From Syntrophus sp. (in: bacteria) (GTDB lineage Bacteria > Desulfobacterota > Syntrophorhabdia > Syntrophorhabdales > Syntrophorhabdaceae), in NCBI GenBank assembly GCA_013824645.1, contig PNOF01000010.1, positions 1 through 56,337 on the forward strand: 56,337 bases of DNA. Direction: 5' to 3'. A model generated the notes under the pieces. That model saw only the letters and a program-made list of their open reading frames with translations. It searched no databases and was not told the DNA's origin. This document shows, in pieces, positions 28,374-37,157 of the stretch. The position numbers and the translations under genes are program-made. Each line of letters begins with the position of its first letter. Within the stretch, counting starts at the first letter, position 1.

Positions 28374-29918
28374 ATGCCTGAAAAAGCAGGGAGACTGTAT
28401 CCTTATAATGAAAGTCTGGAAAGCGAAGAACTGTATGCGTTTATTTCAAAAGGAGACAAAGAGGAGAATATACTCGACGGGATTGAAGCTTTCGATATTG
28501 AAGTTGAGGGCAGCGTTGGTGTGATTGAAAATGAGGATGTCGATGAAGCCCTGGGCAGTTCGCTCGAAGAAGTTTACGATGATGAGCTGATTAATCCCAC
28601 AAGACACTATATTAAAGAAATGGGAGGCATGTCGCTTTTAACACGTAACGGAGAAAAAGATATTGCACGACAAATGCGGGAAGCAAAAGAAGAAATAAAA
28701 CGGGTCATCCTCTCTTTTCCGGTGACGGTGAAAGAACTGCTGCAAGCCCTTATGGCCCTGAAAAATTCCAGGGCTGCCATACAAGACATTACACTTGAAG
28801 TTGATGAGGAAGAAGAAGGCCAGAAATTGGAATTTCAGAGAGAACGTGTCATCGCCCTTCTCGATCGCCTGAAAGATGCCCATACCCGGTCGAAACAGAG
28901 CAGCAATGGAAAAAAAGATACATTTCGAAAGGAAGTACAAAAAATCATTGCTGAAATCAACCTTAGTGGAAAGATTACCAAAAAGATTGTCCTCCGTATG
29001 AAACGATATGTCGAAAGAGTAGAAAAAATAGAATATGAGATTGAAAGATATAAGAATATGAAGTCGAAAGAAAAGGCTAAAAATATTGCAATACTACATG
29101 CCAGGAAAAAAAAGATAGAAGATGAAACAGGCATTTCCGTGTCTCTGCTCAAAACGTATCTGAAACGCATAGAAAGGGCTGAAGAGAGTTTTGCCTCTGC
29201 TAAGAATGAGATCGTGAAGGCAAACCTGAGGCTTGTGGTGAGTATAGCCAAACGATATATGAACAGAGGGCTCTCCCTTCTTGATTTGATTCAGGAAGGC
29301 AACATCGGTCTCATGAAAGCTGTTGACAGGTTCGAATATAAGCGGGGCTACAAGTTCAGTACCTATGCGACGTGGTGGATACGGCAGTCCATTACGCGGT
29401 CCATAGCCGATCAGTCGCGGACAATACGGATCCCGGTACATATGGTTGAAACGATCAACAAGATCATCCGTGTATCCCGCGGACTCGCGCAGGATCTGGG
29501 GAGGGAGCCTTATCCTGATGAAATAGCAGAAAAAATTGGTTTTTCCGTAGATAAGGTAAGAAAGGTACTGCGGATAGCAAAGGAACCCATTTCTCTTGAG
29601 ACACCTATCAATGATGACGAGGATGCGCATCTCTCCGATTTCATCGAAGATAAAAATGTTCTGACACCGCAAGATTCTGCGATTTATTATGATTTGATAG
29701 CAAACCTTGATATGATACTTTCAACCTTAACGCCAAGGGAGGAAAAGGTGGTGAGAATGAGGTTCGGTCTGGGTGAAAAACATGACCATACTCTTGAAGA
29801 AGTGGGCCTTGTTTTTGAAGTGACCCGCGAGAGAGTGCGGCAAATAGAGGCTAAAGCACTGAGAAAGCTGAGACATCCGACAAGGTCCAGACACCTGCAG
29901 TGTTTCGTGGAGACATAA
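28374..29918 (+). CDS. rpoD: RNA polymerase primary sigma factor (RpoD, sigma-70)
   Basis: About 514 residues. I use the ATG at 28374 after GTGAGGTGG; an in-frame GTG lies at 28368. The acidic N-terminal ~80 residues are short compared with the full region 1.1 of E. coli. Region 1.2 appears as [20 protein letters not shown], a charged non-conserved insert runs to ~265, region 2 has [20 protein letters not shown] and [20 protein letters not shown], region 3 [14 protein letters not shown], and region 4 ends [20 protein letters not shown]. It completes the macromolecular synthesis cluster, followed by a ~220-bp gap. Confidence 0.96.
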   Translation: MPEKAGRLYPYNESLESEELYAFISKGDKEENILDGIEAFDIEVEGSVGVIENEDVDEALGSSLEEVYDDELINPTRHYIKEMGGMSLLTRNGEKDIARQMREAKEEIKRVILSFPVTVKELLQALMALKNSRAAIQDITLEVDEEEEGQKLEFQRERVIALLDRLKDAHTRSKQSSNGKKDTFRKEVQKIIAEINLSGKITKKIVLRMKRYVERVEKIEYEIERYKNMKSKEKAKNIAILHARKKKIEDETGISVSLLKTYLKRIERAEESFASAKNEIVKANLRLVVSIAKRYMNRGLSLLDLIQEGNIGLMKAVDRFEYKRGYKFSTYATWWIRQSITRSIADQSRTIRIPVHMVETINKIIRVSRGLAQDLGREPYPDEIAEKIGFSVDKVRKVLRIAKEPISLETPINDDEDAHLSDFIEDKNVLTPQDSAIYYDLIANLDMILSTLTPREEKVVRMRFGLGEKHDHTLEEVGLVFEVTRERVRQIEAKALRKLRHPTRSRHLQCFVET

Positions 29919-30066
29919 GCAACGTTTTATTATCCGTTGTCCTGTGTTGAGCTTTTTTATTTAAACGATTCTACAGTTTGCTGATCGTTTTCTGCAAAGG
30001 ATAATTCGGTTAGTCTTTCTGATTTTTCTTATACAATTTGTATTGGCTATTTTCTGGAAGATTTTC

Positions 30067-30095
30067 TTGACAAATGGCCACCATTAATAAAAGAT
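30067..30095 (+). promoter_or_regulatory. Candidate promoter of the fixABCX operon
   Basis: A perfect TTGACA (30067-30072) lies about 120 bp before fixA. The hexamer at 17-nt spacing (AAAGAT, 30090-30095) is poor; GATTAT at 30093-30098 is better but would need a 20-nt spacer. A weak -10 or long spacer could mean activator control. Confidence 0.35.
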
Positions 30096-30141
30096 TATAT
30101 GCAAAAAATTTCCTGGTATACTCCATAACGGAGAGGGGGAC

Positions 30142-30195
30142 ATGATGTTTCATTGTATGAAAGATGTTGATATACAAAGGGAGGTTCGCAAGTGA
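30142..30195 (+). CDS. Possible 17-residue leader peptide before fixA
   Basis: ATG at 30142 follows GGAGAGGGGGAC, one of the strongest SD-like sequences of the window. The frame encodes MMFHCMKDVDIQREVRK and ends at a TGA that overlaps the GTG start of fixA by 4 nt (GTGA). This arrangement suggests translational coupling or a regulatory leader. There is no homology evidence, and fixA has its own SD (AAAGGGAGG) inside the leader. Confidence 0.35.
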   Translation: MMFHCMKDVDIQREVRK

Positions 30196-30983
30196 ATATT
30201 CTGGTATTTATTAAACAGGTGGCTGATACGGAGGCGAGGATTATTATCAGCAGTGATAATAAGACATTAGAAATAGAAAACAAATATGTCATCAATTTCT
30301 TTGATGAATTCGCAATCGAGGAAGCCATCAGGATTAAAGAGAAAATAAAAGACAGCCGGATCACAATCTGTACTTACGGACCTGCACGGTCCATCGAGGG
30401 ACTCAGGACAGCCATTGCAATGGGCGCTGACAGGGCTTTCCTCATTGACAGTACCAACTATGAAAGCGATGATCCCTTGATCGTTGCTGAAATACTGGCA
30501 GCTTTCGCAAAAAAAGAGGGTTTTGATTGTATTCTCTGTGGAAGACAGGCCATTGATGATGAAAACGCAAATATCGGAGCAATGGCAGCAGAGTTTTTGA
30601 ATATCCCCCATGTAAACTGTATTACAAGGCTTGATGTTCTTGAAAATGGAAAGGTCAGAGTAGAGAGCGAAATAGAAGGAGGCAAAAAGGTGTTGGATAT
30701 TACTCTGCCTGTTCTTTTAACTACACAAAAAGGGCTCAATGAACCCCGCGTACCCTTCATTACCGGTGTAATGAAGGCGATGAAGACCGAGATAATCACC
30801 ATTGACCCGGCCTCCCTGGACGTTCCCAAGGAAACACTTGATAAAAATGCATCGAAAACTATTATTTTCTCCTATGAAGCCCCTCCGCAGAGACTACCCG
30901 TGAAGATTGTAGAAGGTGTAACCTCAGGGGAGAAGGCAAAAGCTTTAATAAAAGCGTTGAGGGATGATGTCAAAGTAATATGA
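30192..30983 (+). CDS. fixA: Electron transfer flavoprotein beta subunit (EtfB/FixA)
   Basis: A 263-residue ETF beta subunit with a GTG start after AAAGGGAGG. MNILVFIKQVADTEARIIIS, NFFDEFAIEEAIRIKE, MGADRAFLIDS and CILCGRQAIDDENANIGAMA are the characteristic AMP/FAD-binding stretches. With EtfA/FixB it accepts electrons; because fixC and fixX follow, the set may bifurcate electrons or feed the quinone pool rather than serve a plain acyl-CoA dehydrogenase (inference from gene set). Confidence 0.95.
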   Translation: MNILVFIKQVADTEARIIISSDNKTLEIENKYVINFFDEFAIEEAIRIKEKIKDSRITICTYGPARSIEGLRTAIAMGADRAFLIDSTNYESDDPLIVAEILAAFAKKEGFDCILCGRQAIDDENANIGAMAAEFLNIPHVNCITRLDVLENGKVRVESEIEGGKKVLDITLPVLLTTQKGLNEPRVPFITGVMKAMKTEIITIDPASLDVPKETLDKNASKTIIFSYEAPPQRLPVKIVEGVTSGEKAKALIKALRDDVKVI

Positions 30984-30996
30984 GAGGAGGATGGTA

Positions 30997-31977
30997 ATGT
31001 CGAAAGATGTTTTTGTTTTTGTTGAATCTAAAGAGGGAGTCATCCGAAAGGTGTCTCTTGAGTTGTTGTCAAAAGGGAAGGAAATCGCCGGGCACCTCGC
31101 TTCCCGCTTGCACGCTGTTGTGATTGGTTATCAGATAAATGACATAGCGGAATCTCTGAAAGTCTATTCGGACAGTGTAATCACTGTGGATAATGAGTTG
31201 CTCAAGGAGTATAGCTGGGACACTTATACGGCTGTTTTTGCAGAACTTATCAAAAGATATAATCCGTATATGATTCTTGGCCCATCGACTGTCACGGGAA
31301 AAGATTTTTTTCCAAGACTTGCTGCACGATTTAGAAGCCCGATGGTTTCTGATGCAATTGGTGTTGATTTTGATGACAATACTGTGAAGATCAAAAAACC
31401 TCTCTTCGGAGGGAAGATCCTTTCCTGGGTTGTATGCAGAAGCGATTCCATGATTTTTGTTACTTTCCGGCCAAATTCTTTTTCCATCGAAGCAGGAGAT
31501 CTTAATGGTGCAATTGTGGAAGAGCATATAGAGGTCACTCGGGACCCACGGCTGAATATTGTGAGCGTCGAAAAAACCATTTCTAAAAAGGTTGACCTCC
31601 AGGAGGCTGACTTTATCATCTGTGGTGGAAGAGGCGTGAATGGTCCGGAAAATTTCCAGATCCTTGAAGAGATTGCTGATCTTATGAATGGCAGGGTCGG
31701 AGCATCCCGTTCTGTAGTTGATAGTAAGTGGAGAGATTATGACGACCAGATTGGTAAGAGCGGTAAAACGGTGTCACCAAAGATATATATGGGTTGTGGC
31801 GTATCGGGGGCCCTCCATCACATTATGGGGATGGATACCTCGAAAGTGATTGTTGCTATTAATAAAGACCCAAATGCGCCAATATTTCAATATGCTGATT
31901 ACGGTGTTGTGGATGATATGTTTGATCTGTTACCCATTTTAAAAAATGAACTTCAAATGGTGAAGGAAGAAGTCTGA
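30997..31977 (+). CDS. fixB: Electron transfer flavoprotein alpha subunit (EtfA/FixB)
   Basis: About 326 residues. I start at the ATG at 30997, six bases after GAGGAGG; the ATG at 30991 would leave no spacing. The N-terminal domain is KDVFVFVESKEGVIRKVSLE; the C-terminal FAD domain carries FIICGGRGVNGPENFQ, GASRSVVDSKW, SPKIYMGCGVSGALHHI and VAINKDPNAPIFQYADYGVV. These are the standard EtfA FAD-binding motifs. It ends two bases before the fixC start. Confidence 0.95.
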   Translation: MSKDVFVFVESKEGVIRKVSLELLSKGKEIAGHLASRLHAVVIGYQINDIAESLKVYSDSVITVDNELLKEYSWDTYTAVFAELIKRYNPYMILGPSTVTGKDFFPRLAARFRSPMVSDAIGVDFDDNTVKIKKPLFGGKILSWVVCRSDSMIFVTFRPNSFSIEAGDLNGAIVEEHIEVTRDPRLNIVSVEKTISKKVDLQEADFIICGGRGVNGPENFQILEEIADLMNGRVGASRSVVDSKWRDYDDQIGKSGKTVSPKIYMGCGVSGALHHIMGMDTSKVIVAINKDPNAPIFQYADYGVVDDMFDLLPILKNELQMVKEEV

Positions 31978-31978
31978 T

Positions 31979-33268
31979 ATGGATAAAATTGATGTTGTCA
32001 TTGTAGGCGCCGGACTTGCAGGTCTTTCCTGTGCATACAAACTGGCCGACAAAGGGCTTCAGGTAATCGTTGTCGAGCGAGGCGATTTTCCCGGTAGCAA
32101 AAATGTAACTGGCGGAAGGCTGTATCTCATGCCGATCAAGTCCTTGATCGGCGACATGCTTGACGGAGCACCCTTTGAAAGAAAAGTGGTTCGCGAACAA
32201 TGGAGCCTCTTCGGGAGAGAAAACTCAATCAATGTTGATTTCACGGCAAATAAATTCAGGGACCACGACCACAGTTATACGATACTTCGAGCCCGTTTTG
32301 ATCGATGGCTTTCAGAAAGATTGATAGCGAAGGGTGTTTTTGTTATTCCCAAATACCGTGTTGATGATCTGCTCTGGGAAAATGGTTCTGTGGCAGGTAT
32401 CAAGGCCGGAAATGAAGAGATTTATGCCCATGTTGTTGTTGCCTCCGACGGAGCTCTTTCATTTATGGCAGAGAAAGCGGGTCTCAGGCCGAAAATGATG
32501 CCGAAACAATATGCTGTTGGAATGAAGGAAATTATAGAACTACCGGAGGAGAAGATTAACGACAGATTTAATGTCGAGAGTGATGAAGGGTGTGCTCATC
32601 TCTATCTCGGTGATGTAACAAAAGGTGTTTTTGGCGGCGGTTTTATTTATACGAACAAAAATACTGTTTCAATCGGTATTGTAGCCGGTATTCAAGCCAT
32701 GATGGCAAAGGACCCTCCTCTTGATGCGTATACACTGCTTGATAGCTTTAAAGAGCGATATGAAATTAAGAGGCTTCTCAATGGCGGAAATACTGTCGAA
32801 TATTCAGCCCATGTTATACAGGAAGGCGGATACAACGGCCTGTCAAAACTCTGTGGTGACGGGATCATTGTCACAGGGGATGCAGCAGGGTTTGCCCTTA
32901 ATGTAGGGGTGACGGTAAGAGGGATGGAATTTGCCATTGCTTCAGGCATTATGGCCGCAGAAACGATTATCGATGCAAAAGAAAAAGATGATTTTTCCGT
33001 GAGGACACTTTCTTCCTATGAGAACCGCTTGAAGAAAAGCTTTGTTCTTCAGGATATTGAGTCCTCTAAAGAGATGCCCGATTTTCTTGAGAATGATGAC
33101 TTCTTTACCTTTTATCCTGAGCGTTTCCCCGGTTTCCTGGAAAGAGCGCTCTGGTTCGGAGAGGGACCCAAGGGGAAGATGGGCAAAACCCTCTGGAACG
33201 AAATCAAATCGTCGGGTATGCTCAGTTTTAAGCGATTAAAAGCACTGTACCGTATAAAGAATATATAA
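31979..33268 (+). CDS. fixC: FixC-type flavoprotein, ETF:quinone oxidoreductase family
   Basis: A 429-residue FAD-dependent oxidoreductase of the geranylgeranyl reductase/EtfQO superfamily. The dinucleotide fold is VVIVGAGLAGLSCAYKLADK with the ribose-binding ERGDFPGSKN; GDGIIVTGDAAGFALNVGV is the second FAD motif, and TVRGMEFAIASGIMAAETII is typical of FixC. Together with FixX it would move electrons from the ETF to quinone. A ferredoxin-like fixX follows after 10 nt. Confidence 0.93.
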   Translation: MDKIDVVIVGAGLAGLSCAYKLADKGLQVIVVERGDFPGSKNVTGGRLYLMPIKSLIGDMLDGAPFERKVVREQWSLFGRENSINVDFTANKFRDHDHSYTILRARFDRWLSERLIAKGVFVIPKYRVDDLLWENGSVAGIKAGNEEIYAHVVVASDGALSFMAEKAGLRPKMMPKQYAVGMKEIIELPEEKINDRFNVESDEGCAHLYLGDVTKGVFGGGFIYTNKNTVSIGIVAGIQAMMAKDPPLDAYTLLDSFKERYEIKRLLNGGNTVEYSAHVIQEGGYNGLSKLCGDGIIVTGDAAGFALNVGVTVRGMEFAIASGIMAAETIIDAKEKDDFSVRTLSSYENRLKKSFVLQDIESSKEMPDFLENDDFFTFYPERFPGFLERALWFGEGPKGKMGKTLWNEIKSSGMLSFKRLKALYRIKNI

Positions 33269-33278
33269 GAGGGTTGTC

Positions 33279-33557
33279 ATGAAGATCGAGGAAAAACTTG
33301 CCATCGATGCATTTAAGACAGATAAGGAAAGCCATATCAGGATCAATCACGATATATGCAGAACAAAATGCACTCTCAAATACTGCCTCTCCGTTTGTCC
33401 GGGTCATCTTTACGAGTATAATGAAGAGATGAAAGAAATAACGGTGGAATATGCCGGATGTCTGGAATGCGGCACCTGCAGGATTGCCTGTCAGAAAGGG
33501 GCCATCGAGTGGGTATATCCAAGAGGCGAATACGGGGTGCAATACCGGTACGGTTGA
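33279..33557 (+). CDS. fixX: FixX-type ferredoxin-like protein
   Basis: A 92-residue iron-sulfur protein. Cysteines occur as CRTKCTLKYCLSVCP and CLECGTCRIACQKGAIEW, and HLYEY with VEYAGCLECGTC is the FixX pattern. It closes the fixABCX set and probably passes electrons between FixC and the quinone pool. The extra cysteines in the first cluster could allow a second cluster or a variant geometry, as in other FixX proteins. Confidence 0.93.
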   Translation: MKIEEKLAIDAFKTDKESHIRINHDICRTKCTLKYCLSVCPGHLYEYNEEMKEITVEYAGCLECGTCRIACQKGAIEWVYPRGEYGVQYRYG

Positions 33558-33644
33558 TGACCTTTCTATACTTGCAAACGATTTTTTTAGTATATGTAGA
33601 TTCCGCAATTATTTTCTTGACAAGCTATTTATTCTATATAAATA

Positions 33645-33667
33645 TATACTTTATAATATAAGGTATA
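33645..33667. promoter_or_regulatory. Palindromic operator over a TATAAT box
   Basis: TATACTTTAT (33645-33654), a 3-nt spacer and ATAAGGTATA (33658-33667) form an inverted repeat with one mismatch. It encloses a perfect TATAAT (33652-33657) 26 bp before the cyclase-regulator ATG; a TTGACA is at 33617-33622. The layout suits a MerR-type operator with unusual promoter spacing and suggests autoregulation (inference). Confidence 0.5.
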
Positions 33668-33692
33668 TTAAAATATTAGGAGTTATTCCTAA

Positions 33693-35216
33693 ATGGCTAA
33701 AATTAATACTCAAAAGCTGATCAACAGCGACGAATTGCTCGATAAATGCGAAATCACAATGCCTACACTCAATTATTACATAAAGCTTGGGATTGTACCA
33801 AAACCGGTTGTAAAAAGCCCTGAAGATGGCTTAACGGGATATTTCCCCGCAGAAGTTATAGACATAATAGATAAGGTAAAGCAGTTGAAGAATGAGGGTG
33901 AGACAATGGGGGAGATTGTGAGAAAAGTAAAGGACTCAACCGTTAAAGAGTATGATGAAAATAGTGAAACAAAACAAGTTCGTTTTGATGAAAGAACAGA
34001 AAATGTTGTCAGATATAAGATAGGGGCAGACAGCGTAGGATTGAGCGTTACCCTTGAGGACATTCAAGCACCGGCCTATCTTCTGAATTACCAGTTTGAA
34101 ATAGAATGGATTAACGAACAGGCAGAGGAAACAATTTTCGGTAAAAAAATCAGGACCATCAGAGAGGTCGAATCCAGGAATGTTTTTCGTTTGTTTCTCA
34201 ACTGGGAATTTAGCAGCTTCATGAAAAACTGTGAAGAAATTCTCCAGTACCATATGTATTTTTTTAAAGCAAGACAGCAGAAAGAACAGATTCCCGGCCT
34301 GTACGCGGATATATCCGGGAAAGAAGTTGAGTATCTGCAAAAGGTATATGATGACGCCAACGATACACCCATGGAGAAGATTCATCAGCAGTTAATAACC
34401 CTTGTTGAAAAGGACAGATCCGAAGAGCAGTATGTTGTCTATACGATATTTTACAGAGAGGGCATGTTTTTTCTCTATCTACCTGCCAATAGTGTGCCGG
34501 TGGGTATCACGGAGTATCTGTCAAACCGGGGAACTGTGCTCAGAGAACTCTTGAGCCAGCGCCTGCCAACCCTTGTTTCCTTTAGCGTATTTGTTGCAGA
34601 CCTCCAGGGTTCAGTCCGCATTTGTGCTGAGTTGCCCCCTGAAGAATATTTTGAATTAATAAACTCCATGCGGAAACTTCTCGAAGAGTCTTTTAAAAAG
34701 TATCAGGGTATTTTTGGCAAATGTATTGGTGATGGCGCTGTTTACTACTTTTTGAAGAAACAGGACCCTGATTATATTATGAATTCCATCAATTGCGCCA
34801 TAGAGATCAGGAAAAACATGGAACGTTTTTCCAGCGAATGGAAGACACGTAAGAAATGGTACAATGATCTTCATTTGAATATAGGCATCAATGAAGGCCA
34901 GGAGTATTTCAGTACTACAGCGCCTTCCTCGACGAATATTGAGTTTACCGCCCTTGGAGACACTATTAACTATGCGGCGAGATTATCTAATCTGGCACGT
35001 CATGGTTCAATTATCACAACAAAGAACCTTATGAATAAAGTTGATGAAAAGAACAAGAAGAAGCTGCGCTTTGGTGTGATGAAGCTGATAAATGAAAAAA
35101 ATGTATTTGTAGAAAAAGTATTTTCCCAGGTTATTGACCTTGTCAAAGATGATGAAACCAGACGGGAAAGATTTGCTGATATTGCAGCTCTTCCTGTTAC
35201 GGAAATTTTTGGTTAA
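33693..35216 (+). CDS. MerR-like HTH / PAS-like / class III nucleotidyl cyclase fusion protein
   Basis: A 507-residue soluble protein with an unusual order. Residues ~8-85 are a MerR-like winged helix (ITMPTLNYYIKLGIVPKPVV, then GYFPAEVIDIIDKVKQLKNE). Residues ~125-260 contain a PAS-like sensor (APAYLLNYQFEIEWINEQAE). Residues ~295-470 are a class III adenylate/guanylate cyclase homology domain: SFSVFVADLQGSVRIC (metal Asp), GKCIGDGAVYYF (second metal Asp) and FTALGDTINYAARLSNLA (transition-state Asn/Arg), so the active-site set looks complete. It follows fixABCX by 136 nt, with its own promoter and palindrome. A cyclase combined with DNA binding is rare; activity and link to ETF metabolism are inference. 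Confidence 0.85.
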   Translation: MAKINTQKLINSDELLDKCEITMPTLNYYIKLGIVPKPVVKSPEDGLTGYFPAEVIDIIDKVKQLKNEGETMGEIVRKVKDSTVKEYDENSETKQVRFDERTENVVRYKIGADSVGLSVTLEDIQAPAYLLNYQFEIEWINEQAEETIFGKKIRTIREVESRNVFRLFLNWEFSSFMKNCEEILQYHMYFFKARQQKEQIPGLYADISGKEVEYLQKVYDDANDTPMEKIHQQLITLVEKDRSEEQYVVYTIFYREGMFFLYLPANSVPVGITEYLSNRGTVLRELLSQRLPTLVSFSVFVADLQGSVRICAELPPEEYFELINSMRKLLEESFKKYQGIFGKCIGDGAVYYFLKKQDPDYIMNSINCAIEIRKNMERFSSEWKTRKKWYNDLHLNIGINEGQEYFSTTAPSSTNIEFTALGDTINYAARLSNLARHGSIITTKNLMNKVDEKNKKKLRFGVMKLINEKNVFVEKVFSQVIDLVKDDETRRERFADIAALPVTEIFG

Positions 35217-35551
35217 TACCGGACCTATCTAACGCACATCTTTATTGCCCGGGGAAGTATCCCCTTGTAATATCTCCATTCTCAATACAGAAGAAGCGGA
35301 TAGATACAAAAGCGTTAGCGGCTTATACCAAGTCGCCTTCATCGACTCACCTTCGTTGCACTCCTCGACGTGCTTTTGCGTACGCCTCGTCGGTTCCTTG
35401 TTGCCGCCTCGGTGTGCCTTCGAATGCAACTTGGTATTAAGTCCACAAAACATCACAGTAATAGCCACGGGTATTGAAATAGTTCTTTATGGTGTAAAGG
35501 GCTATAGGCCTACACTTCTGATGTCCGATATGGTATATATAGTGCGTTTCC
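35217..35551. other. 335-bp noncoding region containing a MITE-like repeat
   Basis: No gene with a credible SD is seen. The middle is occupied by the repeat listed separately. The last ~110 bp before the ABC ATPase holds A/T-rich sequence with no clear promoter and no SD directly before its ATG. Confidence 0.6.
35322..35441. repeat. MITE-like element with terminal inverted repeats
   Basis: The left end CTTATACCAAGT and the right end ACTTGGTATTAAG are inverted repeats of each other apart from one inserted base. The ~120-bp body is G+C-richer than its flanks and built of imperfect ~22-nt units sharing GCCTCG or TCCTCG cores (near 35371, 35394 and 35406). The size and ends suit a non-autonomous element or a structured dispersed repeat. 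Only one copy lies in the window. Confidence 0.55.
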
Positions 35552-36283
35552 ATGAACATTGTAACGGCGAAGGGATTGACAAAGGATTATGACGGCCTCA
35601 GGGCCGTTGCCGGTGTTGATTTTGAGATTCTGCGGGGGGAGTGTTTCGGGTTTCTGGGCCCCAACGGGGCAGGCAAGACAACGGTCATGCGGGTCCTCTA
35701 CTGTTTTATTACACCATCGAGTGGCGAGATGCGGGTCTTTGGCATGGATGTAACGGGCGACCCCAGTGCAATCAAGGCAAGAATAGGGGTTATGCCCCAG
35801 GACGACAGCCTCGATCCTGATCTCACGGTATTTGAAAACCTTATCGTCTATGCCCGCTATTTCGATATACCGAGAAAAAAATCTTCTATCATTGCCTCGG
35901 AACTGCTTTCTTATGTTGATTTGCAGGAAAAAGCTCATGTCAGTATCCGGAACCTGTCGGGCGGTATGAAGAGGAGTTTGCTCCTTGCCCGTGCGCTCGT
36001 GAATACCCCTGAACTGCTTATTCTCGATGAGCCCACAACGGGTCTTGACCCCCATAGCAGGCAGGTGGTCTGGAAAAAATTAACAGACCTCAAATCAAAG
36101 GGCACGACCCTTCTTCTCACGACGCACTATATGGAAGAAGCGGAGAAACTCTGTGACAGGGTTGCTATTATGGATGGAGGGAAGATCGTTACCATAGACA
36201 CACCGCAGCGGCTCATGGAGATTCACGGCGGCAATCTGGAGGAAGTTTTTTTGAAACTTACCGGGAGGCATCTTGCGGGTTAA
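35552..36283 (+). CDS. ABC-2 exporter ATP-binding protein (NodI/DrrA-like)
   Basis: A 243-residue ATPase. Walker A is LGPNGAGKTTVMRVL, the Q loop is GVMPQDDSLDPDLT, the signature is LSGGMKRSLLLARALV, Walker B LLILDEPTTGLDPHSRQ, followed by the switch His in TTHYMEEAE. Proteins of this type pair with small ABC-2 permeases to export lipids, oligosaccharides or drugs. No SD is evident before the ATG. It overlaps the permease by 11 nt. Substrate unknown. Confidence 0.92.
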   Translation: MNIVTAKGLTKDYDGLRAVAGVDFEILRGECFGFLGPNGAGKTTVMRVLYCFITPSSGEMRVFGMDVTGDPSAIKARIGVMPQDDSLDPDLTVFENLIVYARYFDIPRKKSSIIASELLSYVDLQEKAHVSIRNLSGGMKRSLLLARALVNTPELLILDEPTTGLDPHSRQVVWKKLTDLKSKGTTLLLTTHYMEEAEKLCDRVAIMDGGKIVTIDTPQRLMEIHGGNLEEVFLKLTGRHLAG

Positions 36284-37028
36284 GAGGGCATTCAGGGTCT
36301 GGCAGAGACACTTTAACGTCTACATGAAACTCTACAAATCGAGTATTGCCCTGAACTTTGTTGAGCCTGTCCTGTATCTTGTTGCCATGGGACTGGGTCT
36401 TGGGGCCTATATCAGTGAGGTGCAGGGAAAAGCGTATGTTAATTTTATCGCGCCCGGTATTATTGCTTCGTCGTCCATGTTCGCGACGGTTTATGAATGC
36501 ACATATGGTACATATGTGAGGATGGCCCTCCAGAAGACCTTTGATGCTATACTGGCCACACCGGTCAATATTGACGATCTTGTGCTTGGAGAACTGATGT
36601 GGGGCGCCACAAAGAGTGTATTTTACGGCTCTATCATTATTGCCGCTATCACCGCTTTTGGTCTTGTAGAATCTCCCTTTATTCTTCTCGTTATTCCCTG
36701 TCTTTTCATAAGTGGTTTTATCTTTGCTGAAATATCGATGATATGTACCGCAGTCGTACCCGGGGTCGATTCCTTTAACTATTTTTATACCCTTCTTATG
36801 ACTCCTATGTTTCTTTTTTCCGGTATATTTTTCCCCATTGATACATTACCGGCCTGGATTGCCCGTATCGCCTTTTTTACGCCTCTCTATCATCTTACTA
36901 CCATATGCAGATCATTTGCCTATGGAACTCCGCAAAATGCATTGTGGAGCGTCCTGTGGCTTCTGGTTGCCGTTATGATTCTGGCTCCGCTACCCTTCAA
37001 GCTCATGCGCAAACGTATCATCCAATAA
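36273..37028 (+). CDS. ABC-2 exporter permease (NodJ-like)
   Basis: A 251-residue membrane protein with six hydrophobic segments. It starts with TTG after GGGAGG, overlapping the ATPase gene. ALNFVEPVLYLVAMGLGLG, YVNFIAPGIIASSSMFATVY and TPMFLFSGIFFPIDTLPAWI are typical NodJ/ABC-2 motifs. With its ATPase it would form a homodimeric exporter; the NodJ resemblance hints at a glycolipid or oligosaccharide, but the substrate is not known. The next gene is convergent. Confidence 0.9.
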   Translation: MRVKRAFRVWQRHFNVYMKLYKSSIALNFVEPVLYLVAMGLGLGAYISEVQGKAYVNFIAPGIIASSSMFATVYECTYGTYVRMALQKTFDAILATPVNIDDLVLGELMWGATKSVFYGSIIIAAITAFGLVESPFILLVIPCLFISGFIFAEISMICTAVVPGVDSFNYFYTLLMTPMFLFSGIFFPIDTLPAWIARIAFFTPLYHLTTICRSFAYGTPQNALWSVLWLLVAVMILAPLPFKLMRKRIIQ

Positions 37029-37157
37029 GAAGAGACAACCTGCTTGCCGCATGAAACCTTTTCGTTTACAGGAATTGCAGGAAGTGATAACAGCAGTGAT
37101 GGGTGCAGAAATGTAAAATATTCCTGCCAGTGATGGATACCAGTTTTATTGCAATCC

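Noticed and set aside
35245-35592. 115-codon frame across the MITE-like repeat
   Set aside because: It translates repeat DNA and runs into the ABC ATPase gene; no SD or domain.
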